From Paenarthrobacter sp. DKR-5 (GTDB taxonomy: Bacteria > Actinomycetota > Actinomycetes > Actinomycetales > Micrococcaceae), in the NCBI RefSeq assembly GCF_018531425.1, contig NZ_JAHBOI010000003.1, forward strand, positions 1 to 64,000: 64,000 nt of DNA. The letters are read 5' to 3'. The stretch's first letter is position 1. The number at the start of each line of letters is the position of its first letter. The notes beneath the pieces are model-generated. The model did no database searches. It was not told the origin of the DNA and saw nothing but the letters and a program-made list of their open reading frames with translations. The position numbers were made by a program, and so were the translations under genes. Below are positions 26,090-34,931 of this stretch, one piece after another.

Positions 26090-26935
26090 CTACGGGTGCC
26101 GCTCGCCGCGGCCAGCCAGGATGGCCCGGTAGCCCTCCCGGTAGGTCGGAAACTCGAAGCTGAACCCTGTACTAAGCAGCAGGGCGTTGGCGCAGCGCTT
26201 CGCCCCGCCGCGGGCGGATTCCCGGTCCGCTGTGGGAGGCTCCGGGAGGCCAAGCTCGCCGGCGAGGAACAGCAGCACGTCCCGCAGGTCCGCCGGCTCC
26301 GAGTCCACCCCGATGCACACCGGAGCCGGCTCCTGGACCGCCGTGGCCAGGTGCACGATCGCGGCCGCGGCGTCGTCGCGGTGGATCCGGTTGGTGAACT
26401 GCGGCGCCGCGGGCAGCTCGGCGGTCCCGTTGCGGACCTGGTCGATCAGCCGGGTCCGGCCCGGACCGTAGATGCCCGCCAGCCGCAGCACTGTCGAACC
26501 CGGCACGCGCTCGTGGAGCAGGTCCTCGGCCCGGCGGATGATCCGGCCGGTCGGCGAGGCAGGCTCGGCGGGGGACTGCTCGTCCACCCAGCCGCCGTCG
26601 GCTTCCCCGTACACAGCTGTCGAGGAGACGAAGAGCACCCGCCGCGGCTGCACGCCGTCGCGCTCAAGGGCGTCGAGCACGTTGCGCAGCCCGTCCACAT
26701 AGGTGGCCTGGTAGACCTCTTCGCTGCGCTCGCCGGCCGCCGGGGAGACGACGACGATGTCCGTGTCCGCCGGAACCGGCGGCAGCTCCGCGGTCAGGTC
26801 CGCCGCGACCCCTTCGAGCTGGGGCGGGAGCTTCCCCGGACTGCGCCGCCAGCCGACCACCCGGTGCCCGGCGGCCGCGAAGCGCAGCCCGGCTTCGGTG
26901 CCCAGATCCCCGCAGCCCGCGATCAGTACGGTCAT
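26090..26935 (-). CDS. NAD-dependent epimerase/dehydratase-like (YeeZ-type) protein (281 aa)
   Basis: MTVLIAGCGDLGTEAGLRFA has the Rossmann motif GCGDLG rather than GxxGxxG, as in YeeZ/YbjT-like atypical SDRs. SSTAVYGE and the following LRLAGIYGPGR are extended-SDR features; the Tyr-x3-Lys is replaced by TGRIIRRAEDLL, so catalysis is uncertain. Possibly an NAD(P)-binding repair or sensor protein. Cytoplasmic. Confidence 0.82.
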   Translation of the reverse strand: MTVLIAGCGDLGTEAGLRFAAAGHRVVGWRRSPGKLPPQLEGVAADLTAELPPVPADTDIVVVSPAAGERSEEVYQATYVDGLRNVLDALERDGVQPRRVLFVSSTAVYGEADGGWVDEQSPAEPASPTGRIIRRAEDLLHERVPGSTVLRLAGIYGPGRTRLIDQVRNGTAELPAAPQFTNRIHRDDAAAAIVHLATAVQEPAPVCIGVDSEPADLRDVLLFLAGELGLPEPPTADRESARGGAKRCANALLLSTGFSFEFPTYREGYRAILAGRGERHP

Positions 26936-27069
26936 CGTGATTCCCCGTTCGTTGAGGTAGGCGCCTGGTGGAGGCGGACGCCGTGCTGCCAGTCTAGGCA
27001 GGCTGCGCGCCCGTGATAGACAGGAAGCGGAAGATGCAGCACACGCGAACCCTGGAAGGCAGAAGCCAG

Positions 27070-27390
27070 ATGATCTTCATCGTCGTCAAGTTCAACGTCA
27101 AGCCCGACTGGTCCGACCGGTGGCTGGACCTCACCCGCGACTTCACCGAAGCCACCCGCCGCGAGCCGGGCAACCTCTGGTTCGACTGGTCCCGCAGCGT
27201 GGACAACCCCAACGAGTTCGTGCTGGTCGAGGCATTCAAGGACGACGCCGCCGAGGCGCACGTCAACAGCGATCACTTCACCAAGGCCATGCAGGACATG
27301 CCGCAGGCGTTGGTAGAGACCCCGCACATCATCAGCGAGAAGATCGCCGCCGAAGGCTGGGGCCGGATGGGTGAGCTGACGGTCGAATAA
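27070..27390 (+). CDS. Putative quinol monooxygenase, ABM fold (106 aa)
   Basis: A small dimeric alpha-beta barrel of the antibiotic-biosynthesis-monooxygenase family. MIFIVVKFNVKPDWSDRW, NLWFDWSRS, NEFVLVEAFKD and HVNSDHFTKAMQDMP are family landmarks, the His pair lying where YgiN-type proteins have theirs. ATG 27070 is chosen because the fold starts there. Substrate unknown; such proteins often detoxify quinones. Confidence 0.85.
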   Translation: MIFIVVKFNVKPDWSDRWLDLTRDFTEATRREPGNLWFDWSRSVDNPNEFVLVEAFKDDAAEAHVNSDHFTKAMQDMPQALVETPHIISEKIAAEGWGRMGELTVE

Positions 27391-27513
27391 CCGGCGTTGC
27401 GCCCCGGACAGACTCCTACTCGGTGGTAAGTTCCCGAACGTCGGCCACCGAAGTCCCAGCACCAAAGAAGCTGAAGCGAAGGGACAGTGCCGGCCCCGAA
27501 CCTTGAGGAAGTC

Positions 27514-28962
27514 ATGTCCAGCACACCGAAGACCGAGGCCCACGGCGCCACCAGCGTCGCGGCTCCGCGGAAGAGCCCCATCCAGCGTTTCACCGACCTC
27601 TGTGTCCGCTACGTCGAGCGGTTCATGCCGGATCCGTTCCTGTTCGCCGTCATCCTGACCCTGCTTGTGGTCGTGATGATCCTGCTCTGGGTGCCGAACG
27701 CATCCGGCGCGGGCATCCTGACGAGCTGGTACCAGGGCGTCTGGGGCACCAACAACATCTTCACCTTCGCGCTGCAGATGGTGCTGATCCTGGTCAGCGG
27801 CTACACCCTGGCCGAGGCCCCTGCCGTGAAGCGGGGCCTGATCTGGCTGGCTTCCAAGCCGCGGAACCAGATCGAAGGCGCCCTGATGTGCTTCGGCGCG
27901 GCCGCCGTGGCGAACATCCTCAACTGGGGCCTGGGCCTGGTGGTGGGCGCGCTGCTCGGCCGGCGGATCTTCGCGCGGCTCGACAAGGCCAACTTCGGCT
28001 ACATGATCGCCGCCGGGTACATGGGCTACATGCTCTGGACCAACGGTTTCTCCAGCTCCATCGCGCTGGCCAACACGGACCCGACCAGCAAGCTGAACGT
28101 CATCTTCACCGCGACCCACCAGCTGGTGCCGCTGGACCTGACGATCCTCCAGCCCTACAGCTGGGTGACCGTACTGGTCGCCATCGCGGCGCTGGCGCTG
28201 CTGATCTGGAAGATGGCCCCGCACGCCACCGACGACGTCGACCGCGAGGCGCTGCTCGGCGCGGACGCAGCCGGTACGGGAGCCGCCGAGGCACGGCCGG
28301 AGGGCGTCCGCCGGTCCTTCGCCGACCGGCTCGAGGGACTCTGGATCCTCAACGTCCTGCTCTTCCTCGCCGGCGCGGCCTACTTCGTGATCAGCGGCTT
28401 CAACCTGAACATCTCCTCCATGGTGATGCTCTTCACCATCCTCGCGGCCCTGCTGCACGGCACCCCGATCCGCTTCATCCGCTCCTTCACCGAAGCGGCC
28501 AAGACCTGCGGACCGCTGCTGCTGCAGTACCCGCTGTACGGCGGCATCGTGGGCCTGCTCGCCTACGCCCCGGACGCGCACAGCAAGCCGCTGCAGGCGG
28601 TCATCTCCGCCTCGATCGTGGCCGGCGCGACGACGGCGACACTGCCGTTCCTGAACTTCCTCGGCTCCATCATCATCTCGCTCTTCGTGCCCTCCGGCGG
28701 CGGCCACTGGGGCGTCCAGGGCCCCATCGCCGTCGAGGCCGCCCGCCAGCTGGGCCAGAGCTCGCCGGCTTACCTGGGCAAGGTGTCCATGTCCGTCGCC
28801 GCGGGCGAGGCCGTAGCGAACATGATCCAGCCGTTCTGGCTGCTGCCGGTGCTCGCCATCGCCAAGCTCAGCGTGCGCAAGGTCATGGGGTACACCGTGG
28901 CGGCGTTCCTGGTCGGCTTCGTCATCTTCGGCGTCGCGATGCTGATCATGCCGCATGTCTGA
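27514..28962 (+). CDS. atoE: Short-chain fatty acid transporter, AtoE family (482 aa)
   Basis: A multi-helix membrane protein with VRYVERFMPDPFLFAVILTL, WYQGVWGTNNIFTFALQMVL, NWGLGLVVGALLGRRI and FVPSGGGHWGVQGPI, all conserved in the AtoE family that imports acetoacetate or butyrate. The start ATG 27514 follows TTGAGGAAG. The stop overlaps the ATG of the amidase gene by 8 bases, so the two are coupled. The pairing suggests that amide substrates feed a short-chain acid, or the family member moves a related carboxylate. Confidence 0.9.
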   Translation: MSSTPKTEAHGATSVAAPRKSPIQRFTDLCVRYVERFMPDPFLFAVILTLLVVVMILLWVPNASGAGILTSWYQGVWGTNNIFTFALQMVLILVSGYTLAEAPAVKRGLIWLASKPRNQIEGALMCFGAAAVANILNWGLGLVVGALLGRRIFARLDKANFGYMIAAGYMGYMLWTNGFSSSIALANTDPTSKLNVIFTATHQLVPLDLTILQPYSWVTVLVAIAALALLIWKMAPHATDDVDREALLGADAAGTGAAEARPEGVRRSFADRLEGLWILNVLLFLAGAAYFVISGFNLNISSMVMLFTILAALLHGTPIRFIRSFTEAAKTCGPLLLQYPLYGGIVGLLAYAPDAHSKPLQAVISASIVAGATTATLPFLNFLGSIIISLFVPSGGGHWGVQGPIAVEAARQLGQSSPAYLGKVSMSVAAGEAVANMIQPFWLLPVLAIAKLSVRKVMGYTVAAFLVGFVIFGVAMLIMPHV

Positions 28963-30226
28963 GCGGGTTGAGCCGCCGGCGTCGGAGGTCCTCACGGCCG
29001 TCGCGTCCGGCCGAAGCGTCTCCGACGTCGCCGAGTCCTGCCTGGCCGCGATCCGGGAACGGGAGCCGGAACTCAGGGCCTTCGCGCACCTCGATGAGGA
29101 GCTCGTACGGCGCACGGCCCGCCGGCTGGACGACCCCGGCGCGGAGGGCCTGCCGCTCCGCGGGCTTCCGGTAGGCGTCAAGGACCTCATCGACACCGCC
29201 GACCTGCCCGCCGAGTACGGCTCCGCGATCTACCGCGGCCACCGGCCCGGGCGGGACGCCGCCGTCGTCAGGATCCTGCGCGACGCCGGGGCCCTGCCGG
29301 TCGGCAAGACCGTCACGACCGAGTTCGCCCTGTTCCAGGCCGGCCCCACCCGCAACCCGCTCGATCCGGCGCGGACGCCGGGAGGCTCGTCCAGCGGATC
29401 GGCAGCGGCCGTGGGCGCGGGCCTGCTCCCGGTCGCCCTCGGCACCCAGACCGCCGGCTCGGTCACCCGGCCGGCGTCGTTCTGCGGCATCGTCGGCTTC
29501 AAGCCGACCTTCGGTGCCGTCGACCGCGAGGGCGTGCTGCTGGTGAGCGAGACGCTGGACACGGTCGGCCTGCTGGCGCGCAGCGTGGCGGACGTCGCCG
29601 TGGTCTTCGACGTGCTGCGCGCGGGGGCATCGGCTTCTGCGTCCGAAGAATCGACGGAACCGCTGCGGCTCGGATTCGCCCGGCCGGTCGAATGGGACCA
29701 GGCCGAGCAGTACACCCGGGACGGCATCGAGGGGCTGAAGCAGAGCCTGCGCGGGAAGGGGATCGACGCGGTCGGCGTCGAGCTTCCCGGGAATTTCGAT
29801 GGCCTGACCGCGGCGCAAAACACCGTGATGGAGTATGAAGCCGCCCGGAACCTGGGCCCGCGCTGCGAGGACAATTGGCCGCTGGTGAGCGAGAAGCTGA
29901 CTGAGCTGCTCAAGCGCGGCGCGCGGATTCCCGAGCACGAGTACCGGCAGGCACTGGAGCTCGCCGAGGCCTGCCGGGAGGAGCTTGCCTCCGTCTTCGA
30001 TGGCATCGACGCGCTCGTCGTCCCCGCGGTCAAGGGCGAGGCACCGCTGGCCGAGGAGGGAACCGGGGACCCGCTGTTCTGCCGGTCCTGGACGCTGCTC
30101 GGCTGCCCGACGGTCTCGCTTCCGCTGCTCACCGGCCCGTCCGGGCTCCCGGTGGGCGTGCAGCTCGTGGGCAACCTGCACGACGACGACCGCCTGCTCG
30201 CCGCCGCGGCCCGGCTTTACGGCTAG
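28955..30226 (+). CDS. Amidase signature family hydrolase (423 aa)
   Basis: Ser-cisSer-Lys hydrolase. Lys is in LPVGVKDLIDT, the Gly/Ser motif is TPGGSSSGSAAAVGAG, and the nucleophile Ser lies in GTQTAGSVTRPASFCG. It cleaves C-N amide bonds; substrate unknown. Translation is coupled to the atoE-like gene. The 3' end converges on the amidohydrolase gene with only 35 bases between stops. Confidence 0.9.
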   Translation: MSERVEPPASEVLTAVASGRSVSDVAESCLAAIREREPELRAFAHLDEELVRRTARRLDDPGAEGLPLRGLPVGVKDLIDTADLPAEYGSAIYRGHRPGRDAAVVRILRDAGALPVGKTVTTEFALFQAGPTRNPLDPARTPGGSSSGSAAAVGAGLLPVALGTQTAGSVTRPASFCGIVGFKPTFGAVDREGVLLVSETLDTVGLLARSVADVAVVFDVLRAGASASASEESTEPLRLGFARPVEWDQAEQYTRDGIEGLKQSLRGKGIDAVGVELPGNFDGLTAAQNTVMEYEAARNLGPRCEDNWPLVSEKLTELLKRGARIPEHEYRQALELAEACREELASVFDGIDALVVPAVKGEAPLAEEGTGDPLFCRSWTLLGCPTVSLPLLTGPSGLPVGVQLVGNLHDDDRLLAAAARLYG

Positions 30227-30261
30227 CCGGGGCGGCTGGCCGGGCCGGTTGGTCGAGTGGG

Positions 30262-31170
30262 TCAGTCGAGGCCGAGCAGGCGGGCGCCGTTGTCCCACAG
30301 CACGGCGCGCATCCAGTCGTCGCCGAGGTCCAGCCGGGCCAGCGCCTGCAGCTGGTGTGCGTACGGGTAGGGGATGTTCGGGAAGTCCGAGCCGAGGATG
30401 ATGCGCGAGCGCAGCGCCGGCAGCCGTTCGAGGTAGCTGCCGGGCAGCGGGGCGAACTGGTTGGTGAAGTCGGTGCCCACCATGGTGGTGTCCAGGTGGA
30501 CGCCGGGGTGCTCCTCCACGAGGTCGGCAAACGCGTCGTATTCGGGCATCCCCATGTGGGCGACGACGAGGACGAGCCGCGGGTGCTTCTCGAGCAGCCG
30601 CCGCAGGTGATCCGGACCGGTGAACTTCCCGGACAGCGGCGCAGACCCCACATGGATGACGACCGGCACGCCGGCGTTTTCCAGTTCGGTCCAGGCCTCG
30701 TCCAGCAGCGGGTCATGCGGGGCGAACCGGCCCACCTGGACGTGCATCTTGAACAGCTGGGCGCCGTCGTCGAGCGCCCGCCGGACATACTCCCCGGCGC
30801 CGGGCTCCGGGTACAGCGTCGCGCAGCGCAGCGCGCCGGGCGTGCGGCGGGCGAAGTCAAGGCTCCAGGCGTTCAGCCATTCCGCCATGCCCGGCTTGTG
30901 CGGATAGGAGAGCGCGGGAATGGCCCTGAGCCCGAACCTGCGCAGCCGCTCCAAGCGCTCCTGCTCGCTCAACCGGTACGTGATCGGCCAGGCGCGGCCG
31001 TAGGTTTCCTCGGCAGCGTCGAAGTAGGCCCAGACCTTGCGCAGCATCGCCTCCGGGAGGAAATGCACATGGATGTCGGCCAATCCCGGGAGGCCCAGGG
31101 CACGCAGGTAGCCGGGGATGCCGGCGTCGTCGTCCGGGCCCGGTGTGGTCAGCCGCCCGGCCGCCGTCAC
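30262..31170 (-). CDS. Amidohydrolase family metal-dependent hydrolase/decarboxylase (302 aa)
   Basis: A TIM-barrel enzyme of the ACMSD/amidohydrolase-2 branch. The N-terminal metal motif is LADIHVHFLPE, HVQVGRFAP and VVIHVGSAPL come mid-protein, VVAHMGMPEYDAF carries a metal His, and LGSDFPNIPYP the metal Asp. Members hydrolyse or decarboxylate ring acids. The start is GTG within GTGA, overlapping the stop of the FAD/Fe-S gene, so it is translated with it; that makes a role in a 2-hydroxyacid pathway worth considering. Confidence 0.88.
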   Translation of the reverse strand: MTAAGRLTTPGPDDDAGIPGYLRALGLPGLADIHVHFLPEAMLRKVWAYFDAAEETYGRAWPITYRLSEQERLERLRRFGLRAIPALSYPHKPGMAEWLNAWSLDFARRTPGALRCATLYPEPGAGEYVRRALDDGAQLFKMHVQVGRFAPHDPLLDEAWTELENAGVPVVIHVGSAPLSGKFTGPDHLRRLLEKHPRLVLVVAHMGMPEYDAFADLVEEHPGVHLDTTMVGTDFTNQFAPLPGSYLERLPALRSRIILGSDFPNIPYPYAHQLQALARLDLGDDWMRAVLWDNGARLLGLD

Positions 31171-34079
31171 CGCGCGGGGCCTCCGGCCGCTGGCCCGGCC
31201 GCGGCGGGGCTTGCCTCAGCGGGACGGGTGGCTTCCTCCAGCACTTCCAGCAGATGCCGGTAGGAATGTCCGGTGGCCTTCGACATGCCGAGTTCGCAGG
31301 TGCGGTTGGTGGAGGCGTACGCGGCGAACTCCCGCTCGTTGATCTCCCGTGCCTGCTTGTCCGTGGCCGACTCGGTCAGCTCCGGGTGCAGCAGCCCGCG
31401 GTCCCCGGCGAAGGCGCAGCAGCCCCAGTTCAGCGGCACGAAGACGTCGTCCGTTACGGTCCGGGCGATGTCCATCAGGGCGTCGTTCGTGCCCAGTTGC
31501 GTGGACGAGCACGTCGGGTGCAGGGCGAGGGACTCCAGCGGCGTAGTGACGTTCAGGTGCGGCAGCACGGCCCGGTGCACGAACTCCACTGAGTCCACGA
31601 AGCGCAGCCCGGCGTACCGCTCGCTGTCCTCCAGGGCGAGCCGCTTCATGGTCTCCAGGCCCTCGGTGCACGACGCCGCGTCGCAGACCACGGGCAAGGC
31701 TCCCTGCCCGCTGGCCTCGTACAGCCCGTCCAGCACCTTCGCGGACATGGCGGCGTAGCCCCGCGAGAAGCCCTTCGACTTCCACGGGGTGCCGCAGCAG
31801 AGGCTTTCAATGCCCTCGGGCACGGTGACGCCGACGCGTGCCCGCTCGCAGAGGTCCAGGAAGGCCTGCATGGAGCCCTTGCCGCGGCCGGGGGTTTTGC
31901 CGGAGCCGGCGTCCGCCGGGCTGCCGGCGTCCGCCGGTCCGAACATAGTCCCGATGCAGGCCGGGAAGAAGACCGCCACGCTGTCGGGATCCCGGCGCGG
32001 CTTCCGCTTCGATCCGCCGGCGGGCAGCACGGAGTCGTAGGCGGGAACCGTCTCGGACCCCAGCAGCGCGCGCCCCACGGAGGTCGCAGCCTTGGCCAGC
32101 GGGGCGGGCACGGACTTGGCGACCGTGAGGGCCAGCCCGCCGCCCGTGGTAACCGCGCCCCAGCTCGCAGCGGCCGTCTTCCAGCCGGCCTCGGCGACGG
32201 CGTTCGCGTTCTCCTTCCGGAGCCGGCGGACCAGGTCGCCGGTGTTGATGAGCACCGGGCAGGCGGTCACGCACATGCCGTCCGCCGCGCAGGTCTGCAC
32301 GCCGTCGTAGTCGTAGTCCTTGCGCAGCCGCTCCGCCAGGGCGTGGTCTCCGCGCTGTTCGGCAGCGGCCATTTCGCGCCGCAGCACGATGCGCTGGCGC
32401 GGAGTGAGCGTGATGTCCTTGCTCGGGCAGACCGGTTCGCAGTACCCGCACTCGACACAGCGGTCCACTTCCTCCTCCACCGTGGGCGCAACCTTCAGGT
32501 TCTCCACATAGGAGAGCGGCTCCTCGGCGAGCAGGACTCCGGGGTTGAGAAGATGGGCGGGATCAATCAGCTGCTTGATTTCCTGCATAACCGAATAGAG
32601 TTCATCGCCGTACTGCCGGCGGACGAAGGGGGCCATGATCCGGCCGGTGCCGTGCTCGGCCTTGAGCGAGCCGCCGGCCCCGAGGACCAGGTCCACCATG
32701 TCGTCCGTGAAGGCCTGGTAGCGCAGCAGCTGGGCCGGGTCGTCGAAGCGCTCGTTGAGCATGAAGTGCACGTTGCCGTCCTTGGCGTGGCCGAAGATCA
32801 CAGACTCCTCGTACCGGTGCGCGCCGAACAGCCTGGTCAGCTCCGCGCAGGTGCCGGCCAGGGCCGGCACGGGCACGACAATGTCCTCCAGCAGTGCGTT
32901 GGTGCCCGAAGGCCGCGCCCCGGCCACCGTGGTGTAGAGGCCCTTGCGCACATGCCAGAGCGCCGCACGTTCCTTCGCATCGGCGGTCATGGCGAAGGGT
33001 GCGGCGAGGTCCAGCGCGTCGAACAGCGGCTTCGAGCTTTCCCGCTTGAAGGAGAGCTCGGCGGGGTCGGTGCCCTGGTGCTCCACCAGCAGCGCCGCGT
33101 GCCCGGTGACGGGCAGGGACCGGATCGCGGCCGGGGCGTCGGAGGCCCGCTGTGCGACGCGCAGGGAGGCGGAGTCCATCAGTTCGATGGTCGCCAGCCC
33201 CGAGGCGACCAGGTCCGGCAGGGCGGCCGTCGCGGCTTCGAGCGTGTTGAAGACCAGCAGCCCGGTGGCGACGGCGGGTTTCACCTCGACCGTGCGGAAG
33301 GTCGCCTCGGCCACGAAGCCGAGGGTGCCCTCGCTGCCGATCATCAGGTGCATCAGGATCTGCGCCGGGCTCGCGTAGTCGAGGAAGGAGTTCACCCCGT
33401 AGCCCATGGTGTTTTTCATCGAGAACAGGGAGGTGATGATGCGCACCGACTCCGGGTTGCCGGTGACGCGGCGGCGCAGTCGCAGCAGGCCCTCGAAGAG
33501 GTCCGGCTCCTGCTGCCGGAGCTGCTCGTCCGCGTCCGCGTCGGCGGTGTCCAGGACTGTGCCGGAGGGCAGCACCAGGACCATCGACTCGAGCGTGCGG
33601 TATGTGTTGAACTCGGTGCCGCAGGCCATGCCGGAGGAGTTGTTGGCGATGACGCCGCCGACCGTGCAGGCGATCTCGCTGGCCGGGTCCGGGCCGAGCT
33701 TGCGACCGAAGGCGGCCAGCCGGGCGTTGACGCTCCGCACGGTGGCGCCGGGCTGCACGCGGACCCGCGCGCCGCCGTCGAGCACCTCGATGCCGCGGAA
33801 GTGCTGGCGGGTGTTGATCAGCAGGCTGTCGCTGACCGCCTGGCCGGAGAGGCTGGTGCCGCCGGAGCGGAACGTGGCCGGGATGTTCAGTTCCCGGCTC
33901 CGCCGCAGCAGCGCGCCCACGTCGGATGCGGTGCGGGGAGTGGCAACGGCCTGCGGGATGAGCAGGTAATGGGAGGCATCGTGCGCCATGGCCCGGCGGT
34001 CCAGGTCCCGGGTGCTGATGGTGTCCAGTCCCAGCTGGTCGAACAGCGGCGCTTCGGTGGCGGGGGCGGTGATGGTCAT
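31167..34079 (-). CDS. FAD- and Fe-S-containing oxidase, D-lactate dehydrogenase type (970 aa)
   Basis: The FAD-binding domain is at ~40-260 (RSGGTSLSGQ at 71-80, then GGVIANNSSGM). The FAD-oxidase C-terminal domain runs to ~515 with FGHAKDGNVHFML and AEHGTGR. Two 4Fe-4S motifs follow (CVECGYCEPVCP at 541-552; C597, C603, C607) and a cysteine-rich C-terminal half with SLCCGTPWKSKG, HPTCSS and GCCAFAGDRG. This is the quinone-linked D-lactate or 2-hydroxyacid dehydrogenase layout (GlcD plus GlcF fused). ATG 34079 starts MTITAPATEAPLF. It lies in a leftward unit after lctP and the regulator. Confidence 0.9.
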   Translation of the reverse strand: MTITAPATEAPLFDQLGLDTISTRDLDRRAMAHDASHYLLIPQAVATPRTASDVGALLRRSRELNIPATFRSGGTSLSGQAVSDSLLINTRQHFRGIEVLDGGARVRVQPGATVRSVNARLAAFGRKLGPDPASEIACTVGGVIANNSSGMACGTEFNTYRTLESMVLVLPSGTVLDTADADADEQLRQQEPDLFEGLLRLRRRVTGNPESVRIITSLFSMKNTMGYGVNSFLDYASPAQILMHLMIGSEGTLGFVAEATFRTVEVKPAVATGLLVFNTLEAATAALPDLVASGLATIELMDSASLRVAQRASDAPAAIRSLPVTGHAALLVEHQGTDPAELSFKRESSKPLFDALDLAAPFAMTADAKERAALWHVRKGLYTTVAGARPSGTNALLEDIVVPVPALAGTCAELTRLFGAHRYEESVIFGHAKDGNVHFMLNERFDDPAQLLRYQAFTDDMVDLVLGAGGSLKAEHGTGRIMAPFVRRQYGDELYSVMQEIKQLIDPAHLLNPGVLLAEEPLSYVENLKVAPTVEEEVDRCVECGYCEPVCPSKDITLTPRQRIVLRREMAAAEQRGDHALAERLRKDYDYDGVQTCAADGMCVTACPVLINTGDLVRRLRKENANAVAEAGWKTAAASWGAVTTGGGLALTVAKSVPAPLAKAATSVGRALLGSETVPAYDSVLPAGGSKRKPRRDPDSVAVFFPACIGTMFGPADAGSPADAGSGKTPGRGKGSMQAFLDLCERARVGVTVPEGIESLCCGTPWKSKGFSRGYAAMSAKVLDGLYEASGQGALPVVCDAASCTEGLETMKRLALEDSERYAGLRFVDSVEFVHRAVLPHLNVTTPLESLALHPTCSSTQLGTNDALMDIARTVTDDVFVPLNWGCCAFAGDRGLLHPELTESATDKQAREINEREFAAYASTNRTCELGMSKATGHSYRHLLEVLEEATRPAEASPAAAGPAAGGPAR

Positions 34080-34098
34080 GCGTGCTCCAAAGGTTGCG

Positions 34099-34851
34099 TC
34101 AGTGCGTGGCGTGGCCGGCGGTGGCGTCCTGCGCCTGCCGGTAAAACCACTCGATGTGTTCGCGCAGCAGGCGGGCGGCGAGGGTGCCGTCGTGCGCCTG
34201 GACCGCGTCGAAGATGCCGTGGTGCTGCTCGCGCAGCGCCTCGAGCACGCCGCCCCACCCGTCAATGGTGTCCACGGCATCCCTGACGTAGCCGACGATG
34301 GAGCCGCTCAAGGACTCCATCATGGTGGCGATGACGGCGTTTCCGGCCAGCGAGCTGAGCGCGACATGGAAGCGGGCGTCCAGCTCGTGGAAGGTATCGC
34401 GGTCCAGGCCGGGCTCGTCCATGGCCAGCAGCAGCTTGCCCGCCTGCTCCAGTTCGGCTTCGGCGGCAGCGTCGCTGCGCTGGGCCCCGGTTTCGGCGGC
34501 CCAGGTTTCCAGCAGGATGCGGGTCTGGACGATGTCGGCCACCGGCAGCCGGCTGCTGGCCACATGCAGGCGCAGCGCGGAGGACAGGCCCGCGGAGGGA
34601 TCGGAGATGACAATGGCACCCGAGGTGGGGCCGGAGCCCACCGAGCTGCGCAGCACGCCCATCGCGTCGAGGATCCGGATGGCCTCGCGCACCGAGGCTC
34701 TGGAGATGCCGTAGCTTTCCGCCAGGGTACGTTCGCCGGGCAACCGGTCGCCGAGCTTGATCCTGCCCGAACGCAGGTCCGCTTCGATGTCCTGCAGGAG
34801 CGCATCGTAGGTGCGGCGCCGGGGCGCAGCTCCTGCTTCATCGGTTGCCAC
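34099..34851 (-). CDS. FadR-type GntR transcriptional regulator of the lactate locus (250 aa)
   Basis: A winged HTH (LGDRLPGERTLAESYGISRA, then VREAIRILDAMGVL) is followed by an all-helical FCD ligand domain with ELDARFHVALSSLAGN and a C-terminal HIEWFYRQ. The start is GTG 34851 preceded by GGAAGGAACC; longer frames would run into the spacer. FadR-type regulators recognise TGGTnnnACCA, which is present three times in the lctP-lldE intergenic region. LldR homologues release DNA upon binding lactate, and that is the most likely role here. Confidence 0.88.
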   Translation of the reverse strand: MATDEAGAAPRRRTYDALLQDIEADLRSGRIKLGDRLPGERTLAESYGISRASVREAIRILDAMGVLRSSVGSGPTSGAIVISDPSAGLSSALRLHVASSRLPVADIVQTRILLETWAAETGAQRSDAAAEAELEQAGKLLLAMDEPGLDRDTFHELDARFHVALSSLAGNAVIATMMESLSGSIVGYVRDAVDTIDGWGGVLEALREQHHGIFDAVQAHDGTLAARLLREHIEWFYRQAQDATAGHATH

Positions 34852-34931
34852 GGGTGGTTCCTTCCGGATCGGGCCTGGCTGTGCGGGCCGGGGTGCCGGC
34901 CCGCACACGGCCGGACGAGACGAGCGGGACG

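Noticed and set aside
26932-29196. 754-aa minus-strand frame opposite the ABM, atoE-like and amidase genes
   Set aside because: It spans three supported genes and has only low-complexity composition.
32343-34286. 647-aa plus-strand frame opposite the FAD/Fe-S gene
   Set aside because: Composition of an antisense shadow; the minus-strand protein has complete FAD and Fe-S motifs.
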